This document shows, in pieces, positions 1 to 8,505 of a DNA stretch of 64,000 bases. Numbering within the stretch: the stretch's first letter is position 1; every line of letters starts with the position of its first letter. The notes beneath the pieces are model-generated. The model was given only the letters and a program-made list of their open reading frames with translations. It made no database searches and was not told where the DNA came from. The position numbers and the translations under genes were made by a program. Source of the stretch: Psychrobacter sp. Ps6 (lineage in GTDB: Bacteria > Pseudomonadota > Gammaproteobacteria > Pseudomonadales > Moraxellaceae); assembly GCF_022129235.1 (NCBI RefSeq), contig NZ_JADQAI010000001.1:372001-436000 (forward strand), in the 5' to 3' direction.

Positions 1-71
1 GATAATTATGATTGTATCTGACAGCGTGCTAATATAAGCCATACATAAAAATAGGATAGGACATCAAAGAT

Positions 72-959
72 ATGCTAATAGAGTTTACTAAAATGCATGG
101 GTTGGGTAATGATTTCATGGTCATTGATTTAGTGACCCAGCGCTTAGATTTGACCAAGGAATTGGTAGAGTTATTGGGAGATCGTCACCTAGGTATTGGC
201 TTTGATCAATTACTTGTGGTCGAGCCACCGATGCGCCCCGATGTTGATTTTAGTTACCGTATTTTTAACACGGATGGCACCGAGGTGGAGCAATGCGGCA
301 ATGGTGCGCGCTGTTTCGCCCGTTTTGTCCAAGCGCGCAAGCTGTCATTTAAGCAGCGTCTACGGGTTGAGACGGCGAGTGGCATTATCTCTTTGACCAC
401 TGATCGGTTTGGTTGGGTAGAAGTCGACATGGGCAAGCCTAAGTTTGAGCCAAATGAGATACCCTTTAGCCCAAGAGCCACGACCAAAATCCAAAACACT
501 TATCACCTCGACGTAAATGGCACGCCTGTGCAGCTATATGTTGCCAATATGGGCAACCCACATGCTGTTATCAAAGTCGATGACGTACTGGACGCCGAAG
601 TTGAGACGTTGGGTAAAGCCATTGAATCTCATCCCGCATTTCCAGATCGCGTCAATGTGGGCTTTATGCAAGTGATGAACCAGCGTCATATTCGTCTACG
701 TGTGTATGAGCGCGGCGTGGGCGAGACGCAAGCTTGCGGCACGGGCGCCTGTGCAGCAGTTGCAGTCGGTATAAGAGAGGGCTGGCTCGACGAAGGCGAA
801 GAAGTGCGAGCGCAGCTCTATGGTGGCAGCATGATCATCAAGTGGCAGCCGGGCTATTCAGTTATGATGACAGGTCCGACTGCTTTTGTTTATGAAGGGG
901 TCTTTAGTCCAGATGGTTTGATGGCGCAAGCAGGTATTAAGCCAAGTTCTGAAGGCTGA
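72..959 (+). CDS. dapF: diaminopimelate epimerase
   Basis: DapF interconverts LL- and meso-diaminopimelate in the cytoplasm, supplying peptidoglycan and lysine synthesis. The two catalytic cysteines of this racemase family are visible: C75 in EQCGNGARC and C222 in ACGTGACAA. The protein has 295 residues, a little longer than the usual 270-280. The start ATG is preceded by an AGGATAGGA stretch. xerC follows 31 bases downstream on the same strand. In E. coli dapF and xerC are also close neighbours, with a DUF484 gene between them that is absent here. The gene upstream of dapF lies outside the window. Confidence 0.97.
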   Translation: MLIEFTKMHGLGNDFMVIDLVTQRLDLTKELVELLGDRHLGIGFDQLLVVEPPMRPDVDFSYRIFNTDGTEVEQCGNGARCFARFVQARKLSFKQRLRVETASGIISLTTDRFGWVEVDMGKPKFEPNEIPFSPRATTKIQNTYHLDVNGTPVQLYVANMGNPHAVIKVDDVLDAEVETLGKAIESHPAFPDRVNVGFMQVMNQRHIRLRVYERGVGETQACGTGACAAVAVGIREGWLDEGEEVRAQLYGGSMIIKWQPGYSVMMTGPTAFVYEGVFSPDGLMAQAGIKPSSEG

Positions 960-990
960 TATCTGTCGTTAAACAAATGATATCAATAAC

Positions 991-2031
991 ATGGGTGCTT
1001 CTGATATGGTTATGTCCACTCATCAAGATGGTCAGACAATACAAACGGCATCTTGGCTATCAGCCGAGCTGGCAGCAAGTATAGAGTCAGATGCCGCACT
1101 GCGAGCATTATTAGCCCCTGTCCATCGTTGGCTCAATACGCTGTCTGTGCGCAACCATTCGCTGCATACGCTGACTGCTTATTTTTCTGGCTTAAACCAA
1201 TTAGCATTGTTCTTGCGCGGTAAGCGTCTGACGTGGACGCGCTGTGATAAGCGCCAATTGGCTCAGCATATTAGTCAGCGCCTCGATGAAGACAAGCTTG
1301 CGCTTGCTAGCGTTCAGCAAGAGCTGTCAGCGATTCGGCATTTTTATGGTTGGCTCATAGAGGAGGATTTGGCGCGTATCAATCCAACGACTGGCTATCA
1401 GCTCAAGCGTAGCCCTAGACCATTACCTTCGATTGCTGATGTGGACTTATTGACGCAATTATTGGATCAACAAATCCCTGATACACCAGAGCAGGCGCGC
1501 TTGTGGTTGCGTGATAAAGCCATGTTTGAGCTGCTCTATAGTAGTGGTCTACGTGTTGGCGAGTTGGTCGCACTCGATATGGCTGATGTGGACTTGTCTG
1601 ATTTTCGGGTGCGCGTTACTGGTAAGGGTAATAAAACACGCTTAGTACCATTAGGCGCAAAGGCAGCAGAGGCGATAACGCGCTATCTTCCGCATCGCAA
1701 TCTATGGGTTGAGCAGATGGATAATGCCTTGTTCATTAGCGAAAAACTCGGCACCAGACTATCGACGCGAGCAGTACAGCAGCGTTTAAAAGTTGCTGCT
1801 ACTCGCGCAGGTATTGCACAAAACATGTATCCACATCTACTGCGTCATTGCTTTGCCTCACACATGCTGTCAGGTAGTGGTGACTTGCGTGCTGTGCAGG
1901 AGATGTTAGGGCATAGCGATATCAGCACCACCCAGGTTTACACCCATGTTGATTTTGCCAAATTAACACAAGTTTATGATCGCGCCCATCCACGAGCCAC
2001 CCATACTCAAAATGATGAAAACCCTACCTAA
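991..2031 (+). CDS. xerC: site-specific tyrosine recombinase XerC
   Basis: XerC works with XerD at the dif site to resolve chromosome dimers at division. The protein has an N-terminal SAM-like core-binding domain (about residues 40-130) and a C-terminal catalytic domain. Catalytic residues are visible: R188 in SGLRVGEL, the Lys in TGKGNKTR, H282-x-x-R285 in HLLRHCF, the His of LGHSDIS and the nucleophile Y317 in TQVYTHV. The start is uncertain because no good ribosome binding site precedes 991. Methionines 6 and 8 (at 1006 and 1012) are alternatives. It probably shares a transcript with dapF. XerC rather than XerD is inferred from the dapF linkage. Confidence 0.92.
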   Translation: MGASDMVMSTHQDGQTIQTASWLSAELAASIESDAALRALLAPVHRWLNTLSVRNHSLHTLTAYFSGLNQLALFLRGKRLTWTRCDKRQLAQHISQRLDEDKLALASVQQELSAIRHFYGWLIEEDLARINPTTGYQLKRSPRPLPSIADVDLLTQLLDQQIPDTPEQARLWLRDKAMFELLYSSGLRVGELVALDMADVDLSDFRVRVTGKGNKTRLVPLGAKAAEAITRYLPHRNLWVEQMDNALFISEKLGTRLSTRAVQQRLKVAATRAGIAQNMYPHLLRHCFASHMLSGSGDLRAVQEMLGHSDISTTQVYTHVDFAKLTQVYDRAHPRATHTQNDENPT

Positions 2032-2073
2032 TTAAGTAATCTACGGTTTAAGCAATCCACGTTATTTCCTAAA

Positions 2074-2973
2074 CTACGCCAAACGATGACAATCAAAGAT
2101 AGGTAGTTTCTGTCGACCTTGCACTTGAGCTTGCTTGTCTAATGACGCCATGACGACGGCGTATCCTTTATCTGTGTCAGATGTCGTAGACAGATTTAGC
2201 TCACTGCTATCATGGCTCGCAATAACGCTGCCGTCAAAAGCGGTAATGGCGGTATGTCCCCACGTCTGGCGAGTATTGCCGTCTTTATATGCATGATCGC
2301 CGCCCTGTGCTGCCCCAATCACCATACACTGACTGTCTAAAGCACGTGCCTGTAACAATAGCGACCAATGCGCTTGTCCAGTCAGATAAGTAAAAGCAGA
2401 CGGTGCGCTTAATATATCAGCGCCTGCTTGACGTAAGCGCTGCGCTAGAGCAGGAAAGCGCAAATCAAAACAGACCATCATACCCAGCTGATAGACAGCG
2501 TCGCCGGACTCAAGAGGTACAACCACGGTCTGCGTGCCCGGCTCAAACGTCGCTGCTTCATTGTAGCTGCCTTGCTTGTCGGCCACGGTCGCGGTGAACA
2601 GATGAATCTTGTCGTATCGTGCCACTCGCGTCCCATCTGGTGCAAACAACTGACTAACTTGGCGTAGCCGACCATCAGGGACGACCATGCCATCAGGCCG
2701 ATAAGGGCAAGGTAGTGAGCCTGCCAGTAGATAGACACCGTGGGTGCGAGCATATTCTGCCATCGTCGCTGATAGCGCGTCAAAACGCTCTGCAGTCGCA
2801 AACTGTTGGCCCATGCTACAGCAGTTTTCAGGTACGACAACGAGTTCAGCACCCTGCGATTTGGCATCAATGATCGCCGCTTTTATATTCGCTAAATTGC
2901 TATCGATATCTTGCTGGCTGTTCATTTGAATGGCAGCTGTGGTAAATTGAGAGATACTTACTTGGTCATGCAT
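2074..2973 (-). CDS. carbon-nitrogen hydrolase (nitrilase/omega-amidase family)
   Basis: This is a cytoplasmic amidase of the nitrilase superfamily. The Glu-Lys-Cys triad is visible: E49 in VVPENC, K122 in YDKIHLF and C168 in MMVCFDLRFP. I start it at 2973 because GGAGA lies 8 bases upstream. An open frame extends to 3060 without a comparable ribosome binding site. That gives 299 residues, close to the Nit1/YbeM branch (about 260-280), whose members hydrolyse deaminated glutathione or omega-amides. The exact substrate cannot be told from sequence. It is convergent with xerC and divergent from rpoN. Confidence 0.88.
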   Translation of the reverse strand: MHDQVSISQFTTAAIQMNSQQDIDSNLANIKAAIIDAKSQGAELVVVPENCCSMGQQFATAERFDALSATMAEYARTHGVYLLAGSLPCPYRPDGMVVPDGRLRQVSQLFAPDGTRVARYDKIHLFTATVADKQGSYNEAATFEPGTQTVVVPLESGDAVYQLGMMVCFDLRFPALAQRLRQAGADILSAPSAFTYLTGQAHWSLLLQARALDSQCMVIGAAQGGDHAYKDGNTRQTWGHTAITAFDGSVIASHDSSELNLSTTSDTDKGYAVVMASLDKQAQVQGRQKLPIFDCHRLA

Positions 2974-3182
2974 GACAATATTCTCCATAAATATTGAGAA
3001 TTGATGGTCGCTCATTACGTTATTTTTATAATAAAATTTTGACGATCGTGAACAGGCCATTCATATTTATTGGTTGGCTATTGGGACAAAAGTGATAGGT
3101 TTATATAAGAAACATACCAATCGTATCTGGGTAGAATATAAATTATCGTAGCAAAATTGTCACAAAAAATGCTATCGTCATG

Positions 3183-3192
3183 TCCTGATCAG
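3183..3192. other. 10-bp perfect palindrome upstream of rpoN
   Basis: CCTGATCAGG lies 68 bases upstream of the rpoN start codon. It could be part of an operator, but a 10-bp palindrome is not rare by chance. No regulator is suggested. Confidence 0.2.
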
Positions 3193-3260
3193 GTTATGTC
3201 ACGGCCTCAATTGGCAAAATAAATATAATATCACCAAAACTGGAGTGTAATAAGCCGCCC

Positions 3261-4901
3261 ATGAGTATGTCATTCGGATTGGCGAGCACGCTAAGCACCT
3301 CACAAAAACTGACACCGCAAATGCAGCAAGCCATTAAATTGCTGCAGCTCTCTAGTCTTGAGCTCGCACAAGAGGTTCAGGCCAAACTGGATAGTAATCC
3401 GCTGCTTGAACGTATCGAAGAGGATGATGACGAGTACGAGAATAACCGTGACGATAAAGTAGATGAGCTAAGCGAGTCATTAACACTTGATAGCTGGAAC
3501 CAAAGCAGCAGTGACGCATCTAGCGTAGGATCTGATAACCATACAGACTATGGTGACGATAGCACTGACAGTTGGGAGAAACTGCAGCAATCTAGTATTG
3601 ATGATGGGGCGATGGATAGTGACAGCAGTTTTGACACTGATAGCTTTGATACTAGCAGCTTTGATAAAGATAATTACGCTTCGACATCAACAGGTTCAGG
3701 CAATAATAGAGGCGATGAGGATTTTGATAGTTATCAGGGCGGTACTTCGTCGACTATTCAAGATCACGTACGCTGGCAGCTCAACTTTAAGCGCTTGTCA
3801 GAAGCAGACACCCTGATTGCAGAGTATTTGATGGACTCTATGGATGACATGGGATTCATACGAATTGATATCGATGAGTTGCTACAGAGCTTTGATACCA
3901 TGGCCAACTTTTATCAGTGGGATGAACGCGTTGAGTACGACGAGGTCATGGCCGTATTGCGTATGATCCAATCTTGCGATCCGATTGGCGTTGGCGCACG
4001 TCATTTGAGTGAGTGTCTAGCGATTCAGTTGTCCAAGCTAGACGCCAATACTGCATATCTCAAAGAAGCAAAAGCGCTGCTAACGGCGGGCGAGCATTTA
4101 GTCAGTAACAATATCAAAGCGCTTACTGAACGGACAGGCCTTGCCCCTGAGAAAATCACCCCTGCGCTTACCTTACTGCGCACCTTAAATCCTTCACCCG
4201 GATTACTCTTTCAGATAAACCAGCCTGATTATGCCCAACAGCCCGACAGTTACGATATTCCAGATGTGTTAGTCACACCCATTAGAAGCCGTAAAGCCAC
4301 TGCTGAGGCACTAGAAGACGGTTGGCATGTACGCCTCAACCCTGACACCTTGCCGAAGCTGCGGGTCAACCAAGAATATGCCAATTTAGTCAAACGCGGT
4401 GATGACAGCCCAGACAACCAATATCTACGCGAAAACCTCACCGATGCGCGCCTCTTTATCCGCAGTATCGAAGAGCGCAACCAAAACCTATTAAAAGTAG
4501 CAACCAGTATTGTGCGTTATCAGCAGGAGTTTTTGCAGCACGGTGCGACGGCCATGCAACCACTTATTCTAAAGGCAATCGCAGAAGAAGTGGATCTACA
4601 CGAGTCCACCGTCTCACGTCTCACTACCAGTAAGACGATTTTGACACCGCAAGGACTATTTTCACTAAAGCACTTTTTTTCTTCACACGTCAGCAGTTCG
4701 GATGGCGATATCTCATCAACGGCCATTAGTGCCATGATTAAAAAGCTAATCGCTGATGAAGATCCCAAAAAACCGCTATCGGATAGCCGTATTCAAAAAG
4801 AATTATTGGCAGACGGTATCGATATTGCCAGAAGAACTGTTGCCAAATATCGTGAAGCTATGAATATAGGTTCATCCACTCAGCGCAAACAGAAGTATTA
4901 A
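3261..4901 (+). CDS. rpoN: RNA polymerase sigma-54 factor
   Basis: RpoN directs RNA polymerase to GG-N10-GC promoters and needs an AAA+ activator to open them. Region I (about residues 7-52) is the Q- and L-rich activator-responsive segment, seen as LTPQMQQAIKLLQLSSLEL. Region II (about 55-165) is an unusually long, Asp/Ser-rich acidic linker with repeated SFDT/SFDK units. The core-binding and DNA-binding domains follow, ending in the RpoN box ARRTVAKYRE about 20 residues before the C-terminus. The 546-residue length exceeds the usual 477-500 because of region II. hpf lies downstream, as in many proteobacteria. Two matching promoters occur in this window, before fimT and before pilA. Confidence 0.97.
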   Translation: MSMSFGLASTLSTSQKLTPQMQQAIKLLQLSSLELAQEVQAKLDSNPLLERIEEDDDEYENNRDDKVDELSESLTLDSWNQSSSDASSVGSDNHTDYGDDSTDSWEKLQQSSIDDGAMDSDSSFDTDSFDTSSFDKDNYASTSTGSGNNRGDEDFDSYQGGTSSTIQDHVRWQLNFKRLSEADTLIAEYLMDSMDDMGFIRIDIDELLQSFDTMANFYQWDERVEYDEVMAVLRMIQSCDPIGVGARHLSECLAIQLSKLDANTAYLKEAKALLTAGEHLVSNNIKALTERTGLAPEKITPALTLLRTLNPSPGLLFQINQPDYAQQPDSYDIPDVLVTPIRSRKATAEALEDGWHVRLNPDTLPKLRVNQEYANLVKRGDDSPDNQYLRENLTDARLFIRSIEERNQNLLKVATSIVRYQQEFLQHGATAMQPLILKAIAEEVDLHESTVSRLTTSKTILTPQGLFSLKHFFSSHVSSSDGDISSTAISAMIKKLIADEDPKKPLSDSRIQKELLADGIDIARRTVAKYREAMNIGSSTQRKQKY

Positions 4902-5157
4902 TCGTTTAAATACAATCATCTGCAACAATTTTGAGTAATCATTGATTTTACTGTGGCAAGATATAAAAAATAAAATTTTTTGATTATATAGAAACATGAT
5001 AGAAACAACAGGTATTGTTACAATTAATTACAATTCAACGTCTTGCTACTATTTCTCTTTCATGACAAATTAGAGTCATACCAACAACGAAATCTAAGTG
5101 CCAATCTATAGTATTTACTTATAATGAATAAAGGAGACGATAAAAGGATACGTCGAA

Positions 5158-5259
5158 ATGTTACTAGAGGCATTAGATAAATTATTGGTAAGGCAGGATG
5201 ATAAGAGCAGGAATGCGACTTCATCTGTTGAATGTAAGTTACAAATACAAGGACAATAA
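5158..5259 (+). CDS. possible 33-residue small ORF directly upstream of hpf
   Basis: An ATG at 5158, preceded by AAGGA with about 8 bases of spacing, opens a 33-codon frame whose TAA ends one base before the hpf ATG. The predicted peptide begins MLLEALDKLL and has a mixed, charged composition with no membrane segment. The spacing would allow translational coupling to hpf. It could be a leader peptide, a small protein or chance. Only the ribosome-binding-site-like sequence and the tight abutment support it. Confidence 0.35.
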   Translation: MLLEALDKLLVRQDDKSRNATSSVECKLQIQGQ

Positions 5260-5260
5260 T

Positions 5261-5641
5261 ATGAATGTTTCTATCAGTGGTCACCATATCAGTGTTACCA
5301 AAGCTATGGACACAGCAGTTCGTGAAAAGCTTGAAAAAGTAGAGCGACACTTTGATCAGATACAGAGTATTAAAGTGATATTATCGTTAGACAATAGTGG
5401 CGCAAATGATGGCGGTAAAAAAAGCCATAAAGCTGAAGCAATTATGCGCGTCTCAGGTCAAGAAATGTTTGTCCAAGCATTAGAAGATGATATGTATAAA
5501 GCCATTAACGAGATGGCAGACAAACTTGATAGACAAGTACGTAAGTACAAAACCCGTCAAGAGCGCAAAAAGACTCAGGGTGCTGGGCGTGATGAGCGCT
5601 ATCAAGACACCACTCCTGCTGAGGTAGTACCAGCAGCTTAA
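5261..5641 (+). CDS. hpf: ribosome hibernation promoting factor
   Basis: HPF binds the 30S decoding region of idle ribosomes and promotes 100S dimers in stationary phase. The start at 5261 follows AAGGACAATAAT and gives MNVSISGHHISVT, the typical first strand of the family. The beta-alpha-beta-beta-beta-alpha domain covers about residues 1-95 (ALEDDMYKAINEMADKLDRQ is the last helix). A charged tail of about 25 residues follows, so it is a short or intermediate form without the long-HPF dimerisation domain. rpoN upstream is the canonical neighbour. ptsN and rapZ, which often follow, are absent. A strong hairpin lies downstream. Confidence 0.93.
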   Translation: MNVSISGHHISVTKAMDTAVREKLEKVERHFDQIQSIKVILSLDNSGANDGGKKSHKAEAIMRVSGQEMFVQALEDDMYKAINEMADKLDRQVRKYKTRQERKKTQGAGRDERYQDTTPAEVVPAA

Positions 5642-5759
5642 TGATACGTTTAAATAACGTTGATTAAGTGGGAAATCAGATCATCAGGAGCGTCTGAACA
5701 AGCTAAAAAATAAAAAATTTGATAAACAGCTATTTCATTCATTGATAATCTACAAAAGA

Positions 5760-5798
5760 AAAAAGACCTCGAACGTTTGATACGTTGAGGTCTTTTTT
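5760..5798. terminator. bidirectional terminator between hpf and thiS
   Basis: GACCTCGAACG pairs with CGTTGAGGTC around a TTTGATA loop, with one bulge, and is flanked by A and T runs. It can serve hpf on the plus strand and thiS on the minus strand. Confidence 0.8.
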
Positions 5799-5869
5799 AG
5801 TACTTCTCTGATGATGTAGTTAAGACTTCATAATTAATAAAAACTAATGACAAACTGAAATATAAAAAG

Positions 5870-6070
5870 TTAGCCTCCGCCCACAGCCTGTACGACTTCT
5901 ATATTCATACCTTCTACAATACGCAATTGAGCCAGCTCACTTTTTGGTATCAGGTCACCATCTACTTCGACGGCATAGCGTCCTTGACTGAGTCCAAGTT
6001 CATTGATGACTAATTGTACTGTCTGATGAGTGGTTTGTAAGTTTTTACCGTTAACACTAATGGTGCTCAT
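5870..6070 (-). CDS. thiS: sulfur carrier protein ThiS
   Basis: ThiS is a ubiquitin-fold protein whose C-terminal glycine is adenylated and thiocarboxylated to donate sulfur for the thiazole ring of thiamine. The 66-residue length and the terminal VGGG are diagnostic. AAGGAGG precedes the ATG. Its partner thiG lies about 25 kb away in this window rather than next door, so the usual thiSG pairing is broken. A DUF423 gene lies upstream on the same strand with a 144-base gap. Confidence 0.9.
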   Translation of the reverse strand: MSTISVNGKNLQTTHQTVQLVINELGLSQGRYAVEVDGDLIPKSELAQLRIVEGMNIEVVQAVGGG

Positions 6071-6214
6071 ATAAAATCCTCCTTAATAATTTGAAATTCC
6101 TTATATTAGCCGTCCTCTTGTATTAATCGCAATATAGGTGCTTTGAATCTTATGGGCGACTATTTTTATCTATACTAATATCAATCAATTTTCGGTAGGT
6201 ATGAGTAGAATAGA

Positions 6215-6589
6215 TTAATCTATTGAGCTCTCAAGTCGAAATGTAGAGAGAGCAAGCCACAACCAACCTGCAATCATAAGAACCCCACCAATAGGGGTAA
6301 TCGCGCCGAACCAGCGCGATGCCCCAAGCGTCATAGCATACAGACTACCGGCAAATATGATAATACCGATTTGCAATAACCAAGCCGTAGTTTGAGTGGT
6401 ATATTTTAAGCGTATCAGTAAGCCCACGACTAATAAACCCAGCGCATGTATGAACAAATACAGCGTCGCGGTATGCCACCATTCAAACTGTTGTGCGCTG
6501 ACAATATTCTCTAAACCATGAGCACCAAATGCGCCCAAAGCGACAGCAATAGCCATATTAATTGCGGCAATACCGATCCAGTTTAGCAT
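6215..6589 (-). CDS. DUF423 family small membrane protein
   Basis: This 124-residue protein has four hydrophobic stretches and the N-terminal pattern ALGAFGAHGLE, typical of the DUF423/YgdD family. Its molecular function is not established. It begins 24 bases after rpoH ends on the same strand, so it may be co-transcribed with rpoH. Confidence 0.85.
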   Translation of the reverse strand: MLNWIGIAAINMAIAVALGAFGAHGLENIVSAQQFEWWHTATLYLFIHALGLLVVGLLIRLKYTTQTTAWLLQIGIIIFAGSLYAMTLGASRWFGAITPIGGVLMIAGWLWLALSTFRLESSID

Positions 6590-6613
6590 GGCAAAACTCG
6601 TATTTTTTTAGAG

Positions 6614-7639
6614 CTACTGAATGTCATCTGGCAAGATCACGCTATCAATGGTCATGGCATCACGAATTTTGTCCATCGCGTTTTTTTCGATCTGACGGAC
6701 ACGTTCAGCGGAGATAGAGTAAACCGCTGCCAGCTCGTGCAAAGTGGATTTTTGCTCAGAGAGCCAACGCTGCTCAACGATATCGCGTGAACGGTCGTCT
6801 AATGTCCCCATAGCAGCAATCAACGCTGACGAGTTGTTTTCTTCCCAATCTTCTTCTTCCAATTGCTCAGCAGGATCAATGCCATCTTCCAAAAACAGCT
6901 GCGGTGCATAGCGTCCATCATCATCGTCACTTGACTGTGCTTCAAATGAAGCATCATAAGAGGTCAGACGTGACTCCATCTCTAATACTTGCTTGCGCGT
7001 AACATTCAAGTCTTTGGCAATTGCGTCTGCTTCTTCTAACGTGAGCTGATTATTGGTTTTCTTTAAGCTACGTAAGTTAAAAAATAACTTGCGATGTGCT
7101 TTGGTGGTCGCAACTTTTACGATGCGCCAGTTACGGATGACAAATTCGTGAATTTCAGCTTTGATCCAATGTACGGCAAAAGACACCAAGCGCACACCTT
7201 TATTGGGATCAAAACGTTTGACTGCTTTCATCAATCCAAGATTACCTTCTTGGATTAAATCAGCTTGTGGCAGTCCATAACCTGAATAGCTACGTGCAAT
7301 ATGAATGACAAAACGCAGATGTGACATTACGAGCAGACGTGCTGCTTCGACATCGCCTTCATCATAATAGCGATGGGCGAGTTCTTGCTCTTGTACAGTA
7401 GTCAAGATAGGGATTTGATGAACAGTATTGATATACGCACCCAAATTTACCCCTGGCGCTGACAAATGGGTTGGCATTGCTGGCACCAAATCACGCGTAC
7501 TGGTATTGCCTAACGTACTGGCGTCATAAGGTGGGCGCTGTGCAGCTGCCTTTAGTGCAGCATCGCGCGCATCGTTTTTTATAGGAGCTGTGCTGTCTTT
7601 TTTATTCGCATTCGCAGCATCAGAAGTAGTAGTAGCCAT
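6614..7639 (-). CDS. rpoH: heat-shock sigma factor sigma-32
   Basis: RpoH directs transcription of chaperone and protease genes. Region 2 contains SHLRFVIHIARSYSGYGL and DLIQEGNLGLMKAVKRFDP, followed by the RpoH-box-like segment KAHRKLFFNLR. Region 4 ends with LHELAAVYSISAERVRQIE, the helix-turn-helix that reads the -35 box. I start it at 7639 because AAGGTC lies upstream and the codons before it are not conserved-looking. That gives 341 residues, longer than E. coli (284) because of a roughly 50-residue N-terminal extension and an acidic insert near residue 235. A TusA-like gene is upstream on the same strand. Confidence 0.95.
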   Translation of the reverse strand: MATTTSDAANANKKDSTAPIKNDARDAALKAAAQRPPYDASTLGNTSTRDLVPAMPTHLSAPGVNLGAYINTVHQIPILTTVQEQELAHRYYDEGDVEAARLLVMSHLRFVIHIARSYSGYGLPQADLIQEGNLGLMKAVKRFDPNKGVRLVSFAVHWIKAEIHEFVIRNWRIVKVATTKAHRKLFFNLRSLKKTNNQLTLEEADAIAKDLNVTRKQVLEMESRLTSYDASFEAQSSDDDDGRYAPQLFLEDGIDPAEQLEEEDWEENNSSALIAAMGTLDDRSRDIVEQRWLSEQKSTLHELAAVYSISAERVRQIEKNAMDKIRDAMTIDSVILPDDIQ

Positions 7640-7718
7640 ATTCTTGACCTTGGTTAAATAGTTAAGCAAATAGTCAGATAAAAATCTCTATAGTTGTAAT
7701 TGTAAAGGACAGCAGCGT

Positions 7719-8186
7719 TTAGTTGCTATCAGTTTTGGTAATGATGAAGTGATATATTGTAGCGAAACGCTGCAATGATGTGCTATTGCCTGACAAATTA
7801 GTAACTTCGTTGACGATTAACGCTAAGTAGTCGCTCGTTTGTGTTTGCTGACTCTGACGACAAAACGCTGTGATATCAGCTTGTGAGTTGGGATCCGTCG
7901 CGACCACATATAATGATTCACCAGCGGCTACATCACGTAACGCAACTTTGGTTTTCAGCAGTGGCATTGGACATGCAAGCCCGCGACCATCGACAAAACG
8001 CTTGATATTTAGTAAAGGTTGCTTTTTATCTATTTTGGTCTCAGTGTCAACATCTGAGCCACCATTCTCTACTGGCAACAAGTCTAACAGATGATGGATC
8101 TCTTGCTGTTCTGGATCGGATAGGTTCGCTGATAAGTAAATAGAGTGTGATGCACGTTTAATTGGTAATTGGCTATCAGCGGACAT
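7719..8186 (-). CDS. TusA-like sulfurtransferase domain protein
   Basis: Residues about 60-140 match the TusA/YedF/SirA fold, with the signature DGRGLACPMPLLKTK that carries the sulfur-binding cysteine (C72). TusA proteins relay persulfide sulfur for tRNA thiolation or other pathways. This one has an extra N-terminal segment of about 60 residues, which is acidic and possibly disordered, so 155 residues compare with about 80 for classical TusA. It sits directly upstream of rpoH. The actual sulfur acceptor cannot be inferred. Confidence 0.8.
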   Translation of the reverse strand: MSADSQLPIKRASHSIYLSANLSDPEQQEIHHLLDLLPVENGGSDVDTETKIDKKQPLLNIKRFVDGRGLACPMPLLKTKVALRDVAAGESLYVVATDPNSQADITAFCRQSQQTQTSDYLALIVNEVTNLSGNSTSLQRFATIYHFIITKTDSN

Positions 8187-8505
8187 AATACAAACCTTAC
8201 AAGTATCAATATTTCGGTTTCTTTATCAAAAAGGCTCTAACAATTATTTTTGAATATCGTCAATATATTTACGGAAACCATGAGCTTACTATTATTGTGT
8301 TTAAACATTATACCAAATAGCCGATGTATAATTGCATTTGAATATAATCAACGTCATGTTCGGTTCATTAGAATCACACAGTCATGTTGCACAATCGTGA
8401 CGGGTGGCTGAGTGATTGGTAGTTAAGCACATAGTAGAATTGACCTTGTATAAACAAGCTCGTATAGTCGAAAAGACGTCGTCAACAATCTGATAGGATA
8501 ACAAT
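8187..8505. other. intergenic region between divergent tusA-like and M48 genes
   Basis: This 319-bp AT-rich stretch must hold the promoters of both divergent genes. I see no convincing ORF, and I could not pick a promoter pair with confidence. Confidence 0.4.

Noticed and set aside
5060-5350. A 96-codon minus-strand ORF across the hpf start
   Set aside because: It overlaps hpf in a different frame and shows no recognisable protein features.
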